A DNA stretch of 49,658 bases from Rhodobacterales bacterium 32-67-9 (GCA_002280515.1 NCEA01000026.1:1-49658), one strand, 5' to 3'. Counted from the stretch's first letter, positions 33,785-42,797 are shown. Made by a program: numbers and translations. Notes: generated from the sequence alone by a model not told the origin.

Positions 33785-36472
33785 ATGAAACCTGGTTTCG
33801 CGCTCAACCTTTCGCAGAACGGTATCGGTCTTCTGCACCGCTTGGCCGATGGCTGGGCGGAGCTTGGCCATGCCGCCTTCGACGATGCCGAGTTCGAGGC
33901 CCGGCTCGACGGGTTGCGGGCCGAGGCCGCCAGCCTTTCGCCGAAGGGGTTCACGACCAAGCTGATCCTGCCCGCCTCGCAGATCCTCTATTGCGAGATC
34001 GACGCCCCCGGCCCCGACCGTGCCAGCCGCCGCGCCCAGGTCGCCGCAGCGCTCGAAGGGCGCACGCCCTATGCGGTCAGCGACCTTGCCTTCGACTGGT
34101 CCGGCCGCGACCGCATCCTGAGCGTCGCCGTGGTCGCGAAACTGACGCTTGACGAAGCCGAAGACTTCGCCGAACGCCACGGTTTCAACCCGGTGTCCTT
34201 CGTCGGCCTGCCCGAGGCCGGCCAGTTCACCGGCGAGCCGTTTTTCGGCACGACCCGCAGGAGTGCCCGTTACCTGCCCAAGGGCGAGCAGCTTACCCGC
34301 GATCAGGACCCGGTCCGCATCGTCGCTGCCCCGCCCGCCAAACTGGGCGAAACCGAACCGCCGCAGGACGAATCGGGCGCGGTTGACGGCGACAGCTTGC
34401 CGGAACCGAACATTCCAGCGGTCGCCGATGCCGCCCCGGTGCCGGACGACTTGGTCTCGGTGATCGAACCGGCCGTTGCGGCGCCGGCCGAAGGCGAGGC
34501 CCCGTTCATCGCCCTTGACGACATTCCCGATCCCGAGATGGAGCCGGAAGCCGAGACCGCGGCGCCAGACGAAACGGCGCTCGCCTTTGCCTCGCGCCGG
34601 TCCACGCCGGGCGACCTGAAAGAGCTTGCGCCGGAGGCCGAGGGTCCGGCCGACGACGGGCCGGGCACTGCCGAAAGTCGGCTGCACCTTGCCGCCGACC
34701 CGCTCGCGCCGCCGCCCGGTCCGGCGGCGATCCTGATCGAGGAAGCCGATATCACGGCGCCGGTCCTGAAGATTCCGGTGGGCCAGGATGCGGACGAGGG
34801 TGGTCGCGACGGCGGCGCGCGGCGGCCGAGGTCCGGGCTGGGCCGCGCGCTGATGAACACGCTTCCCGAAGCGAAGCATGGCACGCAGGCGCAGCAGAAG
34901 GAACGCCGCGGCGCCAGCATCGGGGCGGCCGAGCCCGGCGTCTTTGGCGCGGCGCGACAGGTACGCCAAATGCCGCCGGCGCGGATCCGGCTGGGACTGA
35001 TCCTTGCCGCCGTCCTCGTGCTGCTCCTCGGCGCGGTCGCGCTATGGTCGGCCTGGTTCGCCGCGGACCCCGCGTCGCAGGGTGAGGCGCCGGCGGCGCA
35101 GACCACGCCGACCGATATCGCCGCCAGCCCGCAGCCCGCGCCAGAGCCCGCGCCAGAGCCGGCACCGGAGCCCGCGCCTGAGACAACTGCGGTCGTGACG
35201 GCCCCTGCCGCCGCCGAGGCCGAGGCACCGGGCACCGAACCGGCCCCGGAAGACGTGGCCGCCGCGCCGGCACTGCCCGGGGGGGAGGTCGCACCGGAGC
35301 CTCAGCCGGTCACGGATACCGCCGCGGATGCACCCGCCGCTCCTCTGCCCGATCCCGGCCCCGCCGCGCCGGATGCGGCGACCCTCTGGGACGCGGCGCC
35401 CTCAACTGCGCCCGGACCCGAGGCCGACGCGCCGGGCGCGCCGACAGTCACCACGGCCGCGCCCGTGCCGGAGGTGCCGGCCCCCGACGCCACGGCCCTG
35501 CCGGCCCCGGCGACACTGGCCGCCGACGATCAGCCGCAATTGCAGCCGCTGCCTCCGCCCTACGGCACCGAGATCGAGTTCGGCCCCGACGGGCTGATCC
35601 TCGCCACTCCGGACGGCGTGGTGACGCCCGACGGATTCACGCTGATTTCCGGCCGGCCGCCCGTCGCCCCGGCGCCGGCACCGCGCGCCGATCCCGCCCC
35701 TGCCGCCGCCCCCGCGACCGCGCCCGACGCCGCCCCCGGCGCGACCGGTGAGCAATCCGGCACCGCCCCGGCGGCGGACGGCGACGCCCCCGCCGGTCTC
35801 GCCGCCGATGCCGCCGCCAGCGCGGTGGCCGAGGCGATGGCCGCCCTGCCTGCTCCGGTCGATCCCGCCCATGCGGCGCGCAAGCCTCGTGCGCGCCCGG
35901 CCGCCGTCGTGCAACGGGCCGAAGCCACCCGCGCCCAGGCCGCCGCCATCGCCGCCGCGGCCGCAGCCGCCGCGCGGGCCGAAGCCGAGGCGCTCGCCTC
36001 CGCGACAGCGGCAGCCGTCGCCTCCTCGCGACGGCCGGTGGAGCGGCCATCGAGCCTTGCCAAGGCGGTCGAGGCGGCGATCTCGGATGCCGTAACTGCC
36101 GCGGTGACCGAGGCGGTTTCCGCTCCGGCGCCCGCAACGGCACAGGTCGCAGCGCAGGCGCCCAGCGCCGCACCCGAAGAGATCGACGAACCGGAACCGA
36201 TTCCGTCGATGCCGGACATTCCGACAACGGTGACCGTGGCCAAGCAGGCGACGGTGGCCAATGCCATCGACCTCGGCAAGATCAACCTCATCGGGGTCTA
36301 CGGTTCCTCGGCCAGCCGCCGCGCGCTGGTCAGGATGCCGACCGGGCGGCTGATCAAGGTCAAGATTGGCGACCGGCTCGACGGCGGCAAGGTCGCTGCC
36401 ATCGGCGACAGCGAACTCACCTATGTGAAGAACGGCCGCAGCTACGTGCTGAAGATGGTCGACAAGGGCTAG
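33785..36472 (+). CDS. Large Pro/Ala-rich single-pass protein with GspL-like N-terminus and GspC/PilP-like C-terminus
   Basis: 895 residues. About 1-155 form a compact domain; LILPASQILYCEIDAP, RAQVAAALEGRTPYAVSDLAFDW and ILSVAVVAKLTLDEAEDFAERHGF mirror the cytoplasmic actin-like half of GspL/PilM. About 160-395 is an acidic, disordered linker. A single transmembrane helix lies at about 400-425 (GLILAAVLVLLLGAVALW). About 426-830 is a Pro/Ala/Glu linker with PAPEPAPE repeats and an Ala-rich helix at about 715-765. The C-terminal 63 residues (INLIGVYGSSASRRALVRM, VKIGDRLDGGKVAAI) resemble the HR/PilP domain of GspC. The last four bases overlap the hpd stop (CTAG). No other secretion genes are near. 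Domain calls are by eye. Confidence 0.7.
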   Translation: MKPGFALNLSQNGIGLLHRLADGWAELGHAAFDDAEFEARLDGLRAEAASLSPKGFTTKLILPASQILYCEIDAPGPDRASRRAQVAAALEGRTPYAVSDLAFDWSGRDRILSVAVVAKLTLDEAEDFAERHGFNPVSFVGLPEAGQFTGEPFFGTTRRSARYLPKGEQLTRDQDPVRIVAAPPAKLGETEPPQDESGAVDGDSLPEPNIPAVADAAPVPDDLVSVIEPAVAAPAEGEAPFIALDDIPDPEMEPEAETAAPDETALAFASRRSTPGDLKELAPEAEGPADDGPGTAESRLHLAADPLAPPPGPAAILIEEADITAPVLKIPVGQDADEGGRDGGARRPRSGLGRALMNTLPEAKHGTQAQQKERRGASIGAAEPGVFGAARQVRQMPPARIRLGLILAAVLVLLLGAVALWSAWFAADPASQGEAPAAQTTPTDIAASPQPAPEPAPEPAPEPAPETTAVVTAPAAAEAEAPGTEPAPEDVAAAPALPGGEVAPEPQPVTDTAADAPAAPLPDPGPAAPDAATLWDAAPSTAPGPEADAPGAPTVTTAAPVPEVPAPDATALPAPATLAADDQPQLQPLPPPYGTEIEFGPDGLILATPDGVVTPDGFTLISGRPPVAPAPAPRADPAPAAAPATAPDAAPGATGEQSGTAPAADGDAPAGLAADAAASAVAEAMAALPAPVDPAHAARKPRARPAAVVQRAEATRAQAAAIAAAAAAAARAEAEALASATAAAVASSRRPVERPSSLAKAVEAAISDAVTAAVTEAVSAPAPATAQVAAQAPSAAPEEIDEPEPIPSMPDIPTTVTVAKQATVANAIDLGKINLIGVYGSSASRRALVRMPTGRLIKVKIGDRLDGGKVAAIGDSELTYVKNGRSYVLKMVDKG

Positions 36473-37581
36473 CGGCCGGACGCCGCCTCGCTCCCCGTAA
36501 GCACGCCCCGCGCGATCTGGTCGGCCTCGATCGATTCGAAGAGCGCCTTGAAATTGCCCTCGCCGAAGCCGTCGTCGCCCTTCCTCTGGATGAACTCGAA
36601 GAAGATCGGGCCGATCACCGTGCGCGAGAAGATCTGCAGCAGCACCTTGGTCTCGCCGCCGCCGACCACGCCCTCGCCGTCGATCAGGATCCCGTGCTTC
36701 GCCATCCGGTCGAGCGGCTCCTCGTGGCCGACCACGCGCTCGCCGCTCAGTTCGTAGTAGGCCATCGGCGGCTTCGGCATGAAGCGCAGGCCACGGTCGT
36801 GGATCTCGTCGGTGGCGCCGTAGATATCCTCGGTCCCGACCGCGATGTGCTGGATGCCCTCGCCCTTGTAGCGGCGCAGGTATTCGACGATCTGGCCGGT
36901 CTCTCCGCGATCCTCGTTGATCGGGATGCGGATGCGGCCGCAGGGCGAGGTCAGGGCGCGGCTGAGCAGCCCGGTATACTTGCCCTCGATGTCGAAGAAG
37001 CGGATTTCGCGGAAATTGAAGAGATCGCTGTAAAACCGGGTCCACTTGTCCATGTTGCCCTTGTGGACGTTATGGGTCAGGTGATCGAGATAGTAGAAGC
37101 CGACGCCCGCCGGCTTCGGCTTGGCGAGCCAGTCGAACGCGGCGTCATAGGGCTCGGTGTCCTGATAGCGGTCGACGAAATAGAGCAGCGATCCGCCGAT
37201 CCCCCTGATCGCCGGGGCGTCGATCACCCGGTCCTTGCCCTCGTAGGGCTCCGCGCCCTTGGCGACGGCATGGTCGACGGCCTGTTTCGCATCGACGACC
37301 CGCCAGCACATCGACGGCGCGCAGGGACCGTGCTCGGCCACGAAACGGGCGGCGAAGCTCTCGGGGTCGGCATTGAGAAGATAGGAGATGTCGCCCTGCT
37401 GCCAAAGCTCGACATCCTTTTCGCGGTGACGGGCCACGAGCGTATAGCCCATGCGGGCGAAAAGCTGCCGAAGCACCTCGGGCTCGGGATGGGCGAATTC
37501 GACGAATTCGAACCCGTTGGTGCCGACCGGATTGGCGGCCGAGATCACGGGTTTCGGGGCGGAATGGGGAAACGGACCCAT
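36469..37581 (-). CDS. hpd: 4-hydroxyphenylpyruvate dioxygenase
   Basis: 370 residues, normal for the family. The non-heme iron ligands are H167 (LDHLTHNV), H245 (IQHIAVGT) and E329 (FFEFIQRKGDDGFGEGNFKALFESIE, the diagnostic C-terminal stretch). It converts 4-hydroxyphenylpyruvate to homogentisate in tyrosine breakdown. ATG 37581 follows GAGGAGGT. It is divergent from an Lrp-type gene, probably its regulator, across a 119-nt region rich in palindromes. No homogentisate dioxygenase is in the window. Confidence 0.95.
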   Translation of the reverse strand: MGPFPHSAPKPVISAANPVGTNGFEFVEFAHPEPEVLRQLFARMGYTLVARHREKDVELWQQGDISYLLNADPESFAARFVAEHGPCAPSMCWRVVDAKQAVDHAVAKGAEPYEGKDRVIDAPAIRGIGGSLLYFVDRYQDTEPYDAAFDWLAKPKPAGVGFYYLDHLTHNVHKGNMDKWTRFYSDLFNFREIRFFDIEGKYTGLLSRALTSPCGRIRIPINEDRGETGQIVEYLRRYKGEGIQHIAVGTEDIYGATDEIHDRGLRFMPKPPMAYYELSGERVVGHEEPLDRMAKHGILIDGEGVVGGGETKVLLQIFSRTVIGPIFFEFIQRKGDDGFGEGNFKALFESIEADQIARGVLTGSEAASGR

Positions 37582-37617
37582 AGGACGGACCTCCTCTGTT
37601 CGCGGTGGCCCATTTTC

Positions 37618-37648
37618 GCGCATATTTCGCGCGAATGTTGCGCAATTG
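37618..37648. promoter_or_regulatory. Cluster of palindromes in the hpd/Lrp divergent promoter
   Basis: TTCGCGCGAA (37626-37635) and TTGCGCAA (37638-37645, overlapping CAATTG 37643-37648) are perfect palindromes 2 nt apart, with a third CGCGC at 37617-37621. Arrays of short palindromes are typical for Lrp/AsnC octamers. They lie about 40 nt from hpd and 55 nt from the regulator gene, so this is the best candidate operator. Confidence 0.5.
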
Positions 37649-37700
37649 AAACAGAGATTTGATGTGTAGATGCGCGTTCAGAGCGGTAATGTGAGAATAC

Positions 37701-38174
37701 ATGCACGATTCACGCATCCCTCTCGACGAAACCGACTCGCGGCTTCTGGCGGCGCTGCAGCGCAATGCGCACCTGACCGCGCAGGAGCTTGGCGAGGCGC
37801 TCAACCTGTCGCCGAGCCAGGCCGGGCGGCGCCGGCAACGGCTCGAGGCCGAGGGGCTGATCGCGGGCTATTTCGCCCGGCTCGATCCCATCCGGCTCGG
37901 TCTTTCGGTGCAGGCCTTCGTGCAGGTGGAAATGGCGCGCCACGGGGCCGAGACGGCGGCGGCATTTTCCCGCCTCGTCGCCACCCGGCCCGAGATTACC
38001 AGCGCCTGGACCCTGACCGGGGAATCCGACTACCTCCTCCGGGTCTATTGCGAAGACCTCTCCAGCCTCAACACATTGATTCACCAGGTACTTCTGGCCC
38101 ATCCGACGGTCGCACGGGTCCACAGCCAGATCGTCATGGACCAGTTCAAACCCGACGCCCCCTTGCCGACATGA
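37701..38174 (+). CDS. Lrp/AsnC-family transcriptional regulator
   Basis: 157 residues. Helix-turn-helix at about 25-50 (LTAQELGEALNLSPSQAGRRRQRLEAEGLI), then the RAM domain (LSVQAFVQVEMA, AWTLTGESDYLLRVYCEDLSSLNTLI). The TGESDYLL stretch is the effector-binding signature of the family. Divergent from hpd, so a tyrosine/phenylalanine-responsive regulator of hpd is likely. The antiporter gene starts 8 nt downstream, so they may be cotranscribed. Confidence 0.88.
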   Translation: MHDSRIPLDETDSRLLAALQRNAHLTAQELGEALNLSPSQAGRRRQRLEAEGLIAGYFARLDPIRLGLSVQAFVQVEMARHGAETAAAFSRLVATRPEITSAWTLTGESDYLLRVYCEDLSSLNTLIHQVLLAHPTVARVHSQIVMDQFKPDAPLPT

Positions 38175-38182
38175 AAGCATAG

Positions 38183-40066
38183 ATGGAAAGTTTTCTCTTT
38201 CAGGCCTCGCTCTACCTCATCGCCGCGGTCGTCGCGGTTCCGATCGCCTCGCGGCTCGGGCTCGGCTCGGTTCTCGGCTATCTCGTCGCGGGGATCGTGA
38301 TCGGGCCGGTCCTCGGGCTGGTCGGGTCCGAGACCAAGGACCTTCAGCATTTCGCCGAATTCGGCGTGGTGATGATGCTGTTCCTGATCGGGCTCGAACT
38401 GGAGCCGAAGGCGCTCTGGGCGATGCGCGACCGGCTTCTGGGGCTTGGCGGGCTTCAGATCGTGGTGACCGCGCTCGTCGTGACGCTCGGCGTTCTGGCG
38501 CTTGGCTACAGCTGGCGGATCGCGCTGACGCTCGGGGTGATCCTGTCGCTGTCCTCAACCGCGATCGTGCTGCAAACGCTCTCCGAAAAGCAACTGATGC
38601 CGACGGCTGGCGGGCGGAGTGCGTTTTCCGTCCTCTTGATGCAGGACATCGCGGTCATTCCGATCCTCGCCTTCCTGCCGCTCCTGGCGCTGCCCGGTGC
38701 ACGGGCGCTCGCCAAGGCGCAGGCGGCCGAGGCCCATGCGACGATGAGCTTCCTTCAGGAACTGCCGGCCTGGGGCGTCACGCTCGTCACCCTCGGCGCG
38801 GTCGCGGCGGTGGCGCTGGCCGGCCATTACCTGGTGCGGCCGCTCTATACCTACGTCCACCGGGCGCGGCTGCGCGAGGTGAACACCGCGCTCGCGCTGA
38901 TGATCGTCGTCACTATCGCCTCGCTGATGCTGCTCGTCGGGCTTTCCCCGGCGCTCGGCGCGTTCCTTGCCGGGGTTGTGCTCGCCAACTCCGAATTCAA
39001 GCATGAGATCGAATCCGACATCGCGCCCTTCAAGGGTCTCCTCCTCGGGCTGTTCTTCATTACCGTCGGCGCCGGTATCGACGTGGAGGTGTTCCTGCGC
39101 CAGCCCTTCACGCTTCTTGGCCTGACGCTCGGGCTGATGGTGGCCAAGGGCGGCGTGCTCTACGCGCTCGGGCGGCTCTTCAAGCTCAGGGGCCGCAACC
39201 AGTGGCTCTTCACCCTCGGGCTTGCCCAGGCCGGCGAATTCGGCTTCGTCCTGACCTCGTTCTCGCTCAAGCAGCGCATCCTTCCCGACACGCTGGCGCA
39301 GTCGCTCCTTCTGGTGATCGCGCTCTCGATGTTCCTCACGCCGCTCTTCTTCATCCTGCATGACATCCTCGCGAAGCGCATGGGCGAAGAGGGCGAGACG
39401 CAGGAGGCGGACGAGATCGACGAACAGCAGCCCATCATCATCGCCGGGGTCGGACGCTTCGGCCAGGTGGTGAACCGGATGGTGACGATGTCGGGCTTCC
39501 GCACCACCGTGCTCGACCACGACCTCAACGTGATCCAGCTTCTGAGGAAGTTCGGCTTCAAGGGCTATGTCGGCGATCCGACCCGGCCCGAGCTTCTGCG
39601 CGCGGCCGGACTGGCGCAGGCACGGGTTCTGGTCGTCTGCCTCGACGACCGGGCGGCGACGACGCGGCTCGTCGCCTATGCGCGGCGCCAGCGCGAGGAT
39701 CTCCACATCATCGTCCGGGCGCGCGACCGCGAGCATGTATTCGAGCTTTATCGCGCCGGCGCCAACGACATCGTCCGCGAGTATTTCGACTCGAGCCTCA
39801 GGGCCGCGCGCTACGTCCTCGAAAACGCCGGCCTGTCGGATTACGAGGCGCACGAGGTGGAAAGGACCTTCTTCCGGATGGATCGCGCGGCGGTGCGCGA
39901 CCTTGCCGAGCTTTGGAACCCCGACGTGCCGACCGAGAAGAACGCCGCCTACATCGCCCGCGCCCGCGCGCTTAACCGCGAACTGGAGGCGGCGCTCGTC
40001 AGCCAGTTTTCGGAATCCAAGGCCGACGGCAAGGCCGTTGCCAAGGAAGAGACGGCCGCGGAATAA
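38183..40066 (+). CDS. CPA2-family monovalent cation:proton antiporter (KefB/KefC-like)
   Basis: 627 residues. About 1-385 hold 12-13 transmembrane helices of the Na+/H+ exchanger fold, including LMQDIAVIPILAFLPLLAL with the ion-site Asp and GLSPALGAFLAGVVLANSEF. About 413-530 is an RCK/TrkA-N NAD-binding domain (IIIAGVGRFGQVV, DHDLNVIQLLRKFGFKGYVGDPTRPELL), followed by a C-terminal helical tail. Such proteins expel potassium in exchange for protons under regulation by nucleotides or glutathione adducts. No KefF/KefG partner gene is adjacent. It ends 25 nt before the convergent DUF1467 gene. Confidence 0.88.
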   Translation: MESFLFQASLYLIAAVVAVPIASRLGLGSVLGYLVAGIVIGPVLGLVGSETKDLQHFAEFGVVMMLFLIGLELEPKALWAMRDRLLGLGGLQIVVTALVVTLGVLALGYSWRIALTLGVILSLSSTAIVLQTLSEKQLMPTAGGRSAFSVLLMQDIAVIPILAFLPLLALPGARALAKAQAAEAHATMSFLQELPAWGVTLVTLGAVAAVALAGHYLVRPLYTYVHRARLREVNTALALMIVVTIASLMLLVGLSPALGAFLAGVVLANSEFKHEIESDIAPFKGLLLGLFFITVGAGIDVEVFLRQPFTLLGLTLGLMVAKGGVLYALGRLFKLRGRNQWLFTLGLAQAGEFGFVLTSFSLKQRILPDTLAQSLLLVIALSMFLTPLFFILHDILAKRMGEEGETQEADEIDEQQPIIIAGVGRFGQVVNRMVTMSGFRTTVLDHDLNVIQLLRKFGFKGYVGDPTRPELLRAAGLAQARVLVVCLDDRAATTRLVAYARRQREDLHIIVRARDREHVFELYRAGANDIVREYFDSSLRAARYVLENAGLSDYEAHEVERTFFRMDRAAVRDLAELWNPDVPTEKNAAYIARARALNRELEAALVSQFSESKADGKAVAKEETAAE

Positions 40067-40091
40067 GGCGCAGAGTAACGCGCGGCGGCCG

Positions 40092-40382
40092 TTACTGCCC
40101 CGCCGCCGGTGCCTCGGGCGGGAGATGCCCGAACCAGTCGATGTCGCGCAAGGTGAACACGCCAGACAGGATCACGCTGGCAATCACCGACCAGATCACG
40201 ATCGCGATCATCGTCGTCGCCACGACCTTGCGCTTCAACTGGAAATTGGCCGGCGCGCCCGCGGGCGTACCGGGCACGATCTCGCCGGCGTCGGCCTGGC
40301 TCTTCGGACGAATTTGCAAGGCGACGAAGAAGGTCAGGAACCAGATCACCGCGAAAAGGACGATGCCGCCGGTCAGGTTCAT
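40092..40382 (-). CDS. DUF1467 family membrane protein
   Basis: 96 residues with two transmembrane helices (about 5-21 and 58-78), a GEIVPGTPAGAPA loop and an acidic C-terminal tail. The pattern LFAVIWFLTFFVALQIRPKSQADAGE is typical of DUF1467, found next to methylmalonyl-CoA epimerase in many alphaproteobacteria. The start overlaps the mce stop by one base (TGATG). Function unknown. Confidence 0.85.
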   Translation of the reverse strand: MNLTGGIVLFAVIWFLTFFVALQIRPKSQADAGEIVPGTPAGAPANFQLKRKVVATTMIAIVIWSVIASVILSGVFTLRDIDWFGHLPPEAPAAGQ

Positions 40383-40786
40383 CAGACCTGCTCCAGCTCG
40401 ACGAGGCAGCCGTTGAAATCCTTCGGGTGGAGGAAGAGCACCGGCTTGCCATGCGCGCCGATCTTCGGCTCGCCGCTGCCGAGCACCCGTGCCCCGGACG
40501 CCTTCAGCCGGTCGCGGGCGGCGAGGATGTCGTCGACCTCGTAGCAGATGTGGTGGATGCCGCCCGCCGGGTTCTTGTCGAGGAACCCCCGGATCGGTGA
40601 ATTCTCGCCCAACGGGTAGAGAAGCTCGATCTTGGTGTTCGGCAATTCTATGAAGATCACCGTGACCCCGTGATCCGGTTCGTCCTGCGGTGCGCCGACA
40701 CGGGCGCCGAGCGTGCCGCGATACTGCGCGGCGGCGGCGTCGAGGTCCGGCACCGCGATGGCGACATGGTTCAGGCGTCCGATCAT
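40382..40786 (-). CDS. mce: Methylmalonyl-CoA epimerase
   Basis: 134 residues of the vicinal-oxygen-chelate (glyoxalase) fold. Metal ligands are the His of LNHVAIAV near residue 7, the His of GGIHHICYEV near 77 and the Glu of the C-terminal VELEQV. ELLYPLGENSPIRGFLDKNPAGGIHH is diagnostic. It interconverts (R)- and (S)-methylmalonyl-CoA in propionyl-CoA assimilation or the ethylmalonyl-CoA pathway. DUF1467 is encoded directly downstream. Confidence 0.92.
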   Translation of the reverse strand: MIGRLNHVAIAVPDLDAAAAQYRGTLGARVGAPQDEPDHGVTVIFIELPNTKIELLYPLGENSPIRGFLDKNPAGGIHHICYEVDDILAARDRLKASGARVLGSGEPKIGAHGKPVLFLHPKDFNGCLVELEQV

Positions 40787-40940
40787 GATTTCCCCCGGTG
40801 GTTGCGCTCGATCCGGTTATGCGGCGGCGGCTCGGGCCGTGCAAGCGCGCGCTTGGCCGCAGGCCGATTTACGTCCCGTTAGGCAATGCCTGTCTTACTC
40901 GGGCCGACCCATCCGGCCCGGAACGACAGGAGACGATGCG

Positions 40941-41663
40941 ATGGCCGACGACCTGCCCGATTTCCTCGCAACCCGCGAACCCAGCGCGCAGCGTCCGCTT
41001 CTGGGGCTGACCGTGCTTGTCGTGGAGGACAGCCGCTTCGCCTGCGAGGCGATGCGCCTTCTCTGCCTGCGCTCCGGCGCGCGGATCAGGCGGGCCGATT
41101 GCCTCGCCTCGGCGCGGCGTCACCTCATGTCCTACCGGCCGACGGTGGTGATCGTCGATCTCGGCCTGCCCGACGGCTCCGGTCTCGATCTCATCCGCGA
41201 AATCGCGGGGCGCAGCCCGCGCGTGCCGGCGCTGCTTGGCACCAGCGGCGACAGCGGGGCCGAGGCGGCAACCCTCGCGGCCGGGGCGGACGGGTTCCTT
41301 GCGAAGCCGATCGAAAGCCTTTCGGCTTTCCAGACCGCGGTGCTGGCGGCCCTGCCGGCAACCCCGCGCCCGATCTCGGCCGGCAGCGGAGAGACGGAGG
41401 ACCGGGTGGCGCCGGACCTTCTGGCGCTGCGCGACGACCTTGCCCATGCCGCCGACATGCTCGGCCACCGCCCGGCGGGCGAAGACCTCGACTATCTGGC
41501 ACAGTTCCTCGCCGGCGTCGCGCGCTCCGCCCATGACGCGCCGTTGCAGGCGGCGGCCGAGGCACTGGCGCGCGACCGGCTGGCCGGCCGTGGCACGGGG
41601 ACGCCGGTTTCGCGGATCAGCGGGCTGGTGCGCGACCGCCTGGCATCGGGGACGGCGTTCTGA
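40941..41663 (+). CDS. Single-receiver response regulator with uncharacterised C-terminal domain
   Basis: 240 residues from ATG 40941 after AGGAGA. The receiver domain is at about 22-140: acidic pair E29-D30 (VVEDSR), phosphoacceptor D73 (IVDLGLPDGSGL), T101/S102 and K122 (LAKPIES). The last 85 residues are helical (ALRDDLAHAADMLGHRPAGEDLDYLAQFLAGVARSAHD) and resemble no output domain I recognise. No histidine kinase is adjacent, so it is an orphan. Confidence 0.82.
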   Translation: MADDLPDFLATREPSAQRPLLGLTVLVVEDSRFACEAMRLLCLRSGARIRRADCLASARRHLMSYRPTVVIVDLGLPDGSGLDLIREIAGRSPRVPALLGTSGDSGAEAATLAAGADGFLAKPIESLSAFQTAVLAALPATPRPISAGSGETEDRVAPDLLALRDDLAHAADMLGHRPAGEDLDYLAQFLAGVARSAHDAPLQAAAEALARDRLAGRGTGTPVSRISGLVRDRLASGTAF

Positions 41664-41704
41664 TGCCGGCGCCCGTCGCCCCGGTCGCGGCCTTCGCCGG
41701 GCCG

Positions 41705-42421
41705 TCAGACCAGCGCCGGATCGCGCGCCACGAGAATCGGCCGGGTAAGATCGGCAAGCCGTTGCCGCTGGCGCCCGTCGGCATCGAAATTCGCCGGGTC
41801 GAGCCAGGCCTGATAGGCCGCCTTCAGCGCCGGCCACTCGCTGTCGATCGCCGCGAACCAGGTGGTGTCGCGGTTGCGCCCCTTGACCACCGTCGCCTGC
41901 CGGAACGTGCCTTCATGGCTGAAGCCATACCGCTCGGCCGCCCGCCGCGAGCCGAGGTTGAGGGCGTTGCACTTCCATTCGTAGCGGCGATAGCCGGCGC
42001 CAAAGGCCCAGTCCATCATCAGGAACATCGCCTCGGTCGCCGCCCGCGTGCGCTGAAGCCGGGGGGCAAGGTTGATGTGGCCGACCTCGATGGAGCCGGC
42101 GGCGGGATCAATGCGCAGATAACTCGCGACACCGCCGGCCCGGCCGGTCTCCCGGTCGATGAGCGCCACGAACCACGGGTCGTCGCGCCCGGCCATGCCG
42201 TCGGCCCAGTTGCGATAGTCGGGCAGGCTGGCGAAGGGGCCATAGGGCAGGAAATCCCAGATCGCGTCGCTCGCGCGGTTGGCCTCGTGCAGGTCGGCGG
42301 CATGGCGCGCCGGGTCAAACCGTTCGAGCCGCACGTAACGTCCCTCCAGCCGGTCCCAGTCGGGGCGCCGTGGCGGCACCCATCCGGACACTGGCCTGCC
42401 GAGCCTCTGATCCGCGTCCAT
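41705..42421 (-). CDS. GNAT-family N-acetyltransferase (RimJ/RimL type)
   Basis: 238 residues. The GNAT core spans about 28-190, with the beta4/acetyl-CoA-binding region LQRTRAATEAMFLMMDWAF and the RimJ/L-type motif RRYEWKCNALNLGSRRAAERYGFSHEG. It transfers acetyl from acetyl-CoA to an amine; the protein or small-molecule target is unknown. ATG 42421 follows GGAGGTGGCGGAG. Confidence 0.85.
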   Translation of the reverse strand: MDADQRLGRPVSGWVPPRRPDWDRLEGRYVRLERFDPARHAADLHEANRASDAIWDFLPYGPFASLPDYRNWADGMAGRDDPWFVALIDRETGRAGGVASYLRIDPAAGSIEVGHINLAPRLQRTRAATEAMFLMMDWAFGAGYRRYEWKCNALNLGSRRAAERYGFSHEGTFRQATVVKGRNRDTTWFAAIDSEWPALKAAYQAWLDPANFDADGRQRQRLADLTRPILVARDPALV

Positions 42422-42611
42422 CTCCGCCACCTCCTCCGCTTCGCCCGCCCCATCATAGGGCGGGACATGACGGCGGCAAGGCTCGGAACGTCGCCAAATG
42501 GGTCCGGAATTGCCGCGGAGCCGTCCCGGCCTTTCCGCATTCCTGCCGCATTCCGGGTCGAGATTCAGGGTCAGAGTTTTACGAGTTTCCGCTGCTGAAG
42601 GGGATGAGATC

Positions 42612-42740
42612 ATGGCGAAGAACATCATTCGCATCGCGACCAACGAAAAGCTGACACGCGCCGCCCACTGGACGGTGTTCTCGATCGGCCTTCTGTCGCT
42701 GACCTTCTCGATCGCCGCGACCGCCGCTTCGGCGCTCTGA
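42612..42740 (+). CDS. 42-residue single-pass membrane peptide
   Basis: Starts MAKNIIRIATNEKLTRAAHW, a basic amphipathic segment, followed by one hydrophobic helix (TVFSIGLLSLTFSIAATAASAL). ATG 42612 follows AAGGGG at a good distance and the gene is followed by a strong terminator, which together support expression. No family recognised; function unknown. Confidence 0.6.
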   Translation: MAKNIIRIATNEKLTRAAHWTVFSIGLLSLTFSIAATAASAL

Positions 42741-42768
42741 CCGCCGACGCCGGCGCGCCGCAGGAAAG

Positions 42769-42797
42769 AGCCGCGCCCCATGGGGCGCGGCTTTTCG
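42769..42797. terminator. Strong intrinsic terminator between small peptide gene and aspS
   Basis: AGCCGCGCCCCA at 42769-42780 is followed by its exact complement at 42781-42792, a perfect 24-bp palindrome, then TTTCG on the plus strand. It can end the small-peptide transcript and, from the opposite side, aspS. Confidence 0.8.
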
